Assembly: GCF_041890415.1 (NCBI RefSeq) | Contig: NZ_CP169056.1 | Coordinates: forward strand, 2,852,001 to 2,916,000 | Source of the DNA: Pseudoxanthomonas koreensis_A | GTDB taxonomy: Bacteria > Pseudomonadota > Gammaproteobacteria > Xanthomonadales > Xanthomonadaceae | Reading direction: 5' to 3' | Length of the DNA stretch: 64,000 nt | In this document: piece after piece, positions 61,795 through 64,000 of the stretch | Numbering within the stretch: the stretch's first letter is position 1 | Layout: every line of letters begins with the position of its first letter | Position numbers and translations under genes: made by a program | Notes under the pieces: model-generated | What the model saw: the letters and a program-made list of their open reading frames with translations, nothing else | Databases searched by the model: none | Told to the model about the DNA's origin: nothing

Positions 61795-62372
61795 GCAGGC
61801 GCCGCATCTATCTGCTGCTGACCACCGCCATGGCGCTGTGCCTGGCGGCGGCCATCGGCCTGCCCGAGCTGTTCCCGGGCCTGCTGTCCCGCACCCAGGA
61901 GGTGGTCCTGGTCATCGGCGGCCTGGCCCTGGGCGTGGTCGCGCTGTTGTGCTGGGAGCCGCCCGCCGGCGAATCCTCGCCGCCGGCCATCCGCCGCCGC
62001 TATGTGCGTGAACTGGCCGCGACCATGACCGCCTATGCGGTGCTGCTGGTACTTTCGTTCACCCTGCTCAAGCAGGTCGAGGGTACGGCGCTGCGCGCGG
62101 TGCTGGCGCTGTTGCCGGTGGCGCCCATCGCCCTGGCGGTGGCCGCCATGGTCCGCTATTTCCGCGGCGTGGACGAACTGCAGCAACGGATCGAACTGGA
62201 GGCGGTGAGCCTGGGCAGCGCGCTGCTGGCCCTGCTGTACCTGTCCGGTGGCCTGCTGCAGGCTGCCGACGTCATCGAGCTGCCCGCGGACGCGGTGATG
62301 ATCTGGGTGTTTCCGCTGATGTGCCTGAGCTATGGGCTGGCCAAGTTCCGCATCGCCCTGCGATACCGGTGA
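61791..62372 (+). CDS. Membrane protein paired with XRE regulator
   Basis: A 193-residue inner-membrane protein with about five hydrophobic helices, starting in the first (IYLLLTTAMALCLAAAIGLP). A short cytosolic loop contains RYFRGVDELQQRIELEAVSL; this DEL-x-R-IELEA stretch is shared by small membrane proteins that neighbour XRE regulators in many bacteria. No transport or enzyme motif is seen. It is followed nine bases later by the regulator gene, which suggests one regulatory unit. Confidence 0.75.
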   Translation: MSRRRIYLLLTTAMALCLAAAIGLPELFPGLLSRTQEVVLVIGGLALGVVALLCWEPPAGESSPPAIRRRYVRELAATMTAYAVLLVLSFTLLKQVEGTALRAVLALLPVAPIALAVAAMVRYFRGVDELQQRIELEAVSLGSALLALLYLSGGLLQAADVIELPADAVMIWVFPLMCLSYGLAKFRIALRYR

Positions 62373-62381
62373 CACGCGGCC

Positions 62382-62579
62382 ATGAACAATCGCCTGCGCC
62401 AATTGCGCGATGGTCGCGGCTGGTCACAGGGCGAGCTGGCCGAGCAGCTCGACGTGTCCCGGCAGACGGTGAACGCGCTGGAGACCGGCAAGTACGATCC
62501 CAGCCTGCCGCTGGCGTTCCGCATCGCCCGCCTGTTCGAGCTGCGGATCGAGGACATCTTCATCCCGGACGGCCCCTGA
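62382..62579 (+). CDS. Small XRE-type helix-turn-helix regulator
   Basis: A 65-residue DNA-binding protein that is nearly all HTH_3 domain: LRQLRDGRGWSQGELAEQLD followed by SRQTVNALETGKYDPSL. Proteins of this short type commonly bind a palindrome in front of their own operon; TGTCAAGC-TT-GCTTGACA at 61640-61657 is the obvious candidate. Second gene of an operon with the membrane protein. Confidence 0.9.
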   Translation: MNNRLRQLRDGRGWSQGELAEQLDVSRQTVNALETGKYDPSLPLAFRIARLFELRIEDIFIPDGP

Positions 62580-62629
62580 CCGCCGGCACCGCACCAACCG
62601 CCATGACCCTTGCGAAGGACCATCTCCCG

Positions 62630-64000
62630 ATGAATCCCGGCACGCTCCGCCTTTCCCTGGCCGCCCTGCTGGCCGCCCTGCTCCCGGCCTGCGGGGGTGG
62701 CGACGCCCCGCCCGCCGCCACGTCATCCACCGCCTCGGCACTGCGCCATTACGGCAGCCTGGCGTTCGAACCCTGCACCCTGACCGGCGTGGCCGGCAAC
62801 GTGGCCGCGCAGTGCTCGCACCTGGAGGTGCCGGAGGACCGCAACGCGCCGGACGGCCGCCAGTTGCGGCTGAGCCTGGCCTGGCTGCCGGCCGAGGACG
62901 ACATGGCCGCCGAGGCGCCGGTGTTCTTCCTGGCCGGCGGCCCCGGCCAGTCGGCCCTGGAGGTCTGGCCGCAGGTGGACCCGGCGTTCGCCCAGGTACG
63001 CCGGCAACGCCACGTGGTACTGGTGGACCAGCGCGGCACCGGCGGCTCCAACCCGCTGGACTGCAGCCTGCCCGACGACGCCGTGCAGCACGACGAGGCG
63101 GCGATCGCGGCGCTGGTGCGCGGCTGCGTGACGGCACTGGCCGATCGCGCCGACACGCGCTTCTACACCACCACCGACGCGGTGGCCGACCTGGACGCGG
63201 TGCGCCAGGCGATCGGTGCCGAACGGCTGGACCTGGTCGGCGTGTCCTACGGCACCCGGGTCGCCCAGCAGTACGCGCGGCGCCATCCGGCGCACGTGCG
63301 CAGCCTGGTGCTGGATGGAGTTGCACCGAACGACCTGGTGGTCGGGGGCGAGTTCGCGCACACCTTCGAGGACGCGCTGAAGCTGCAGTCGGCCCGGTGC
63401 CGGGACCTGCCAACCTGCGCCGAGCGCTTCCCGCAGGATGCGCGTGCGCAACTGGCCACACTGGTCGCACGCCTGGAGGCGGCCCCGGTGCAGGTGGAGT
63501 ACCGCGACCCGGCCAGTGCTCAGGTGCTCCAGGGCACGGTCGATGCGGACACCGTCATCGGCCTGGCATTCCTGTTCTCTTACATGCCGGAGACCGCCGC
63601 GCTGCTGCCGCTGGTGCTGGACGAGGCCGCCGCGGGCCGCTACGCGCCGCTGATGTCGCTGTACGAGCTGATGAAGCGCGGGACCGTGGGCGGCATCACC
63701 CGCGGCATGCAGTGGTCGGTGATCTGCGCCGAGGACGCGGACCGCCACCGCGAGCGCGATAGCGACCGCGACACCCTGCTCGGCCCGGAGGTGGCACGGA
63801 TGTTCTTCGCCGCCTGTGCGCACTGGCCGCACGGCGAGCGCCCCGCCGACTTCACCGCGCCGCTGGAGTCGGACGTGCCGGCGCTGCTGCTGTCCGGCGA
63901 GCTGGACCCGGTGACCCCGCCGCGCTACGCCGAACAGGTGCTGCAGGGCCTGCCCAATGGCCGCCACCTGGTGCTGCGCGGCCAGGGCCACGGCGCGCTG
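62630..64000 (+). CDS. Exported alpha/beta hydrolase (S33/TAP-like), truncated by window end
   Basis: At least 457 residues; the stop codon lies beyond the window. ATG 62630 follows AAGGA (62615-62619). The lipobox LPAC (C about 22) marks a lipoprotein. The hydrolase core shows FFLAGGPGQSALEVWPQ (oxyanion region), VLVDQRGTGGSNPLDC, the nucleophile elbow GVSYGTR, a late SGELDPVTPP with the catalytic Asp, and GQGHGAL with the His right at the end. This order fits tripeptidyl aminopeptidase-like S33 enzymes that release N-terminal residues from peptides. Confidence 0.88.
   Translation, partial: MNPGTLRLSLAALLAALLPACGGGDAPPAATSSTASALRHYGSLAFEPCTLTGVAGNVAAQCSHLEVPEDRNAPDGRQLRLSLAWLPAEDDMAAEAPVFFLAGGPGQSALEVWPQVDPAFAQVRRQRHVVLVDQRGTGGSNPLDCSLPDDAVQHDEAAIAALVRGCVTALADRADTRFYTTTDAVADLDAVRQAIGAERLDLVGVSYGTRVAQQYARRHPAHVRSLVLDGVAPNDLVVGGEFAHTFEDALKLQSARCRDLPTCAERFPQDARAQLATLVARLEAAPVQVEYRDPASAQVLQGTVDADTVIGLAFLFSYMPETAALLPLVLDEAAAGRYAPLMSLYELMKRGTVGGITRGMQWSVICAEDADRHRERDSDRDTLLGPEVARMFFAACAHWPHGERPADFTAPLESDVPALLLSGELDPVTPPRYAEQVLQGLPNGRHLVLRGQGHGAL

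Overview
The window is one 64 kb stretch of a high-G+C chromosome (roughly two thirds G+C by eye) with very dense coding and no insertion sequences, integrases, tRNA, rRNA or CRISPR arrays that I could recognise. Gene content and wording of the proteins point to the Xanthomonadaceae/Lysobacteraceae (Lysobacter, Luteimonas, Pseudoxanthomonas or Stenotrophomonas type): monomeric isocitrate dehydrogenase, an M13 peptidase and a DUF885 lipoprotein, HrpB next to membrane and adhesin genes, ECF sigma/Ser-Thr kinase pairs, and a lipoprotein/metallopeptidase cluster resembling the effector-immunity loci of that family. The genus cannot be fixed from the sequence alone.

Layout. 1-12 kb: DUF885 lipoprotein, the chaperone htpG behind a sigma-32-like promoter, a small membrane protein, an M13 zinc peptidase, a GH51 arabinofuranosidase, a YdeI/OmdA-like protein, a KTSC-domain protein with an apparent ATA start, a glutathionyl-hydroquinone reductase and a GFA-type zinc protein. 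12-21 kb: recC-recB-recD as an overlapping operon on the minus strand, with a REP-like palindrome carried in frame inside recD. 21-27 kb: a Na/phosphate cotransporter, then the complete mlaFEDCB-mlaA operon for retrograde phospholipid transport. 27-31.6 kb: the most unusual region, three tandem and mosaic paralogous lipoproteins followed by a large HExxH metallopeptidase-like protein and a coiled-coil membrane protein; this looks like a toxin with duplicated immunity genes. 31.6-43 kb: housekeeping genes (rmuC, DUF488, rlmI, icd, a gamma-glutamylcyclotransferase-like protein, an exported methyltransferase-like protein, a monooxygenase-like protein, an RluE-type pseudouridine synthase, hrpB). 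43-46.5 kb: a trimeric autotransporter adhesin with calcium-loop-like inserts and an exported papain-like/PLAT-like protein. 46.5-56 kb: two paralogous ECF sigma plus Ser/Thr kinase-TPR modules, with tatD and two small exported proteins between them. 56-64 kb: an exported repeat protein, a PanE-like reductase with an ABC-2 exporter, an acidic protein, ferredoxin-NADP reductase, a membrane protein/XRE regulator pair behind a palindromic operator, and the start of an exported alpha/beta hydrolase that runs off the window.

How the parts fit. Much of the window concerns the cell envelope: the Mla system keeps the outer membrane asymmetric, the exported peptidases, hydrolases and adhesin act outside the inner membrane, and the two sigma/kinase modules could sense envelope or cytoplasmic signals and drive unknown regulons. 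All functional calls come from motif recognition in the sequence; no database search was run. No stretch longer than about 300 bases lacks a gene.
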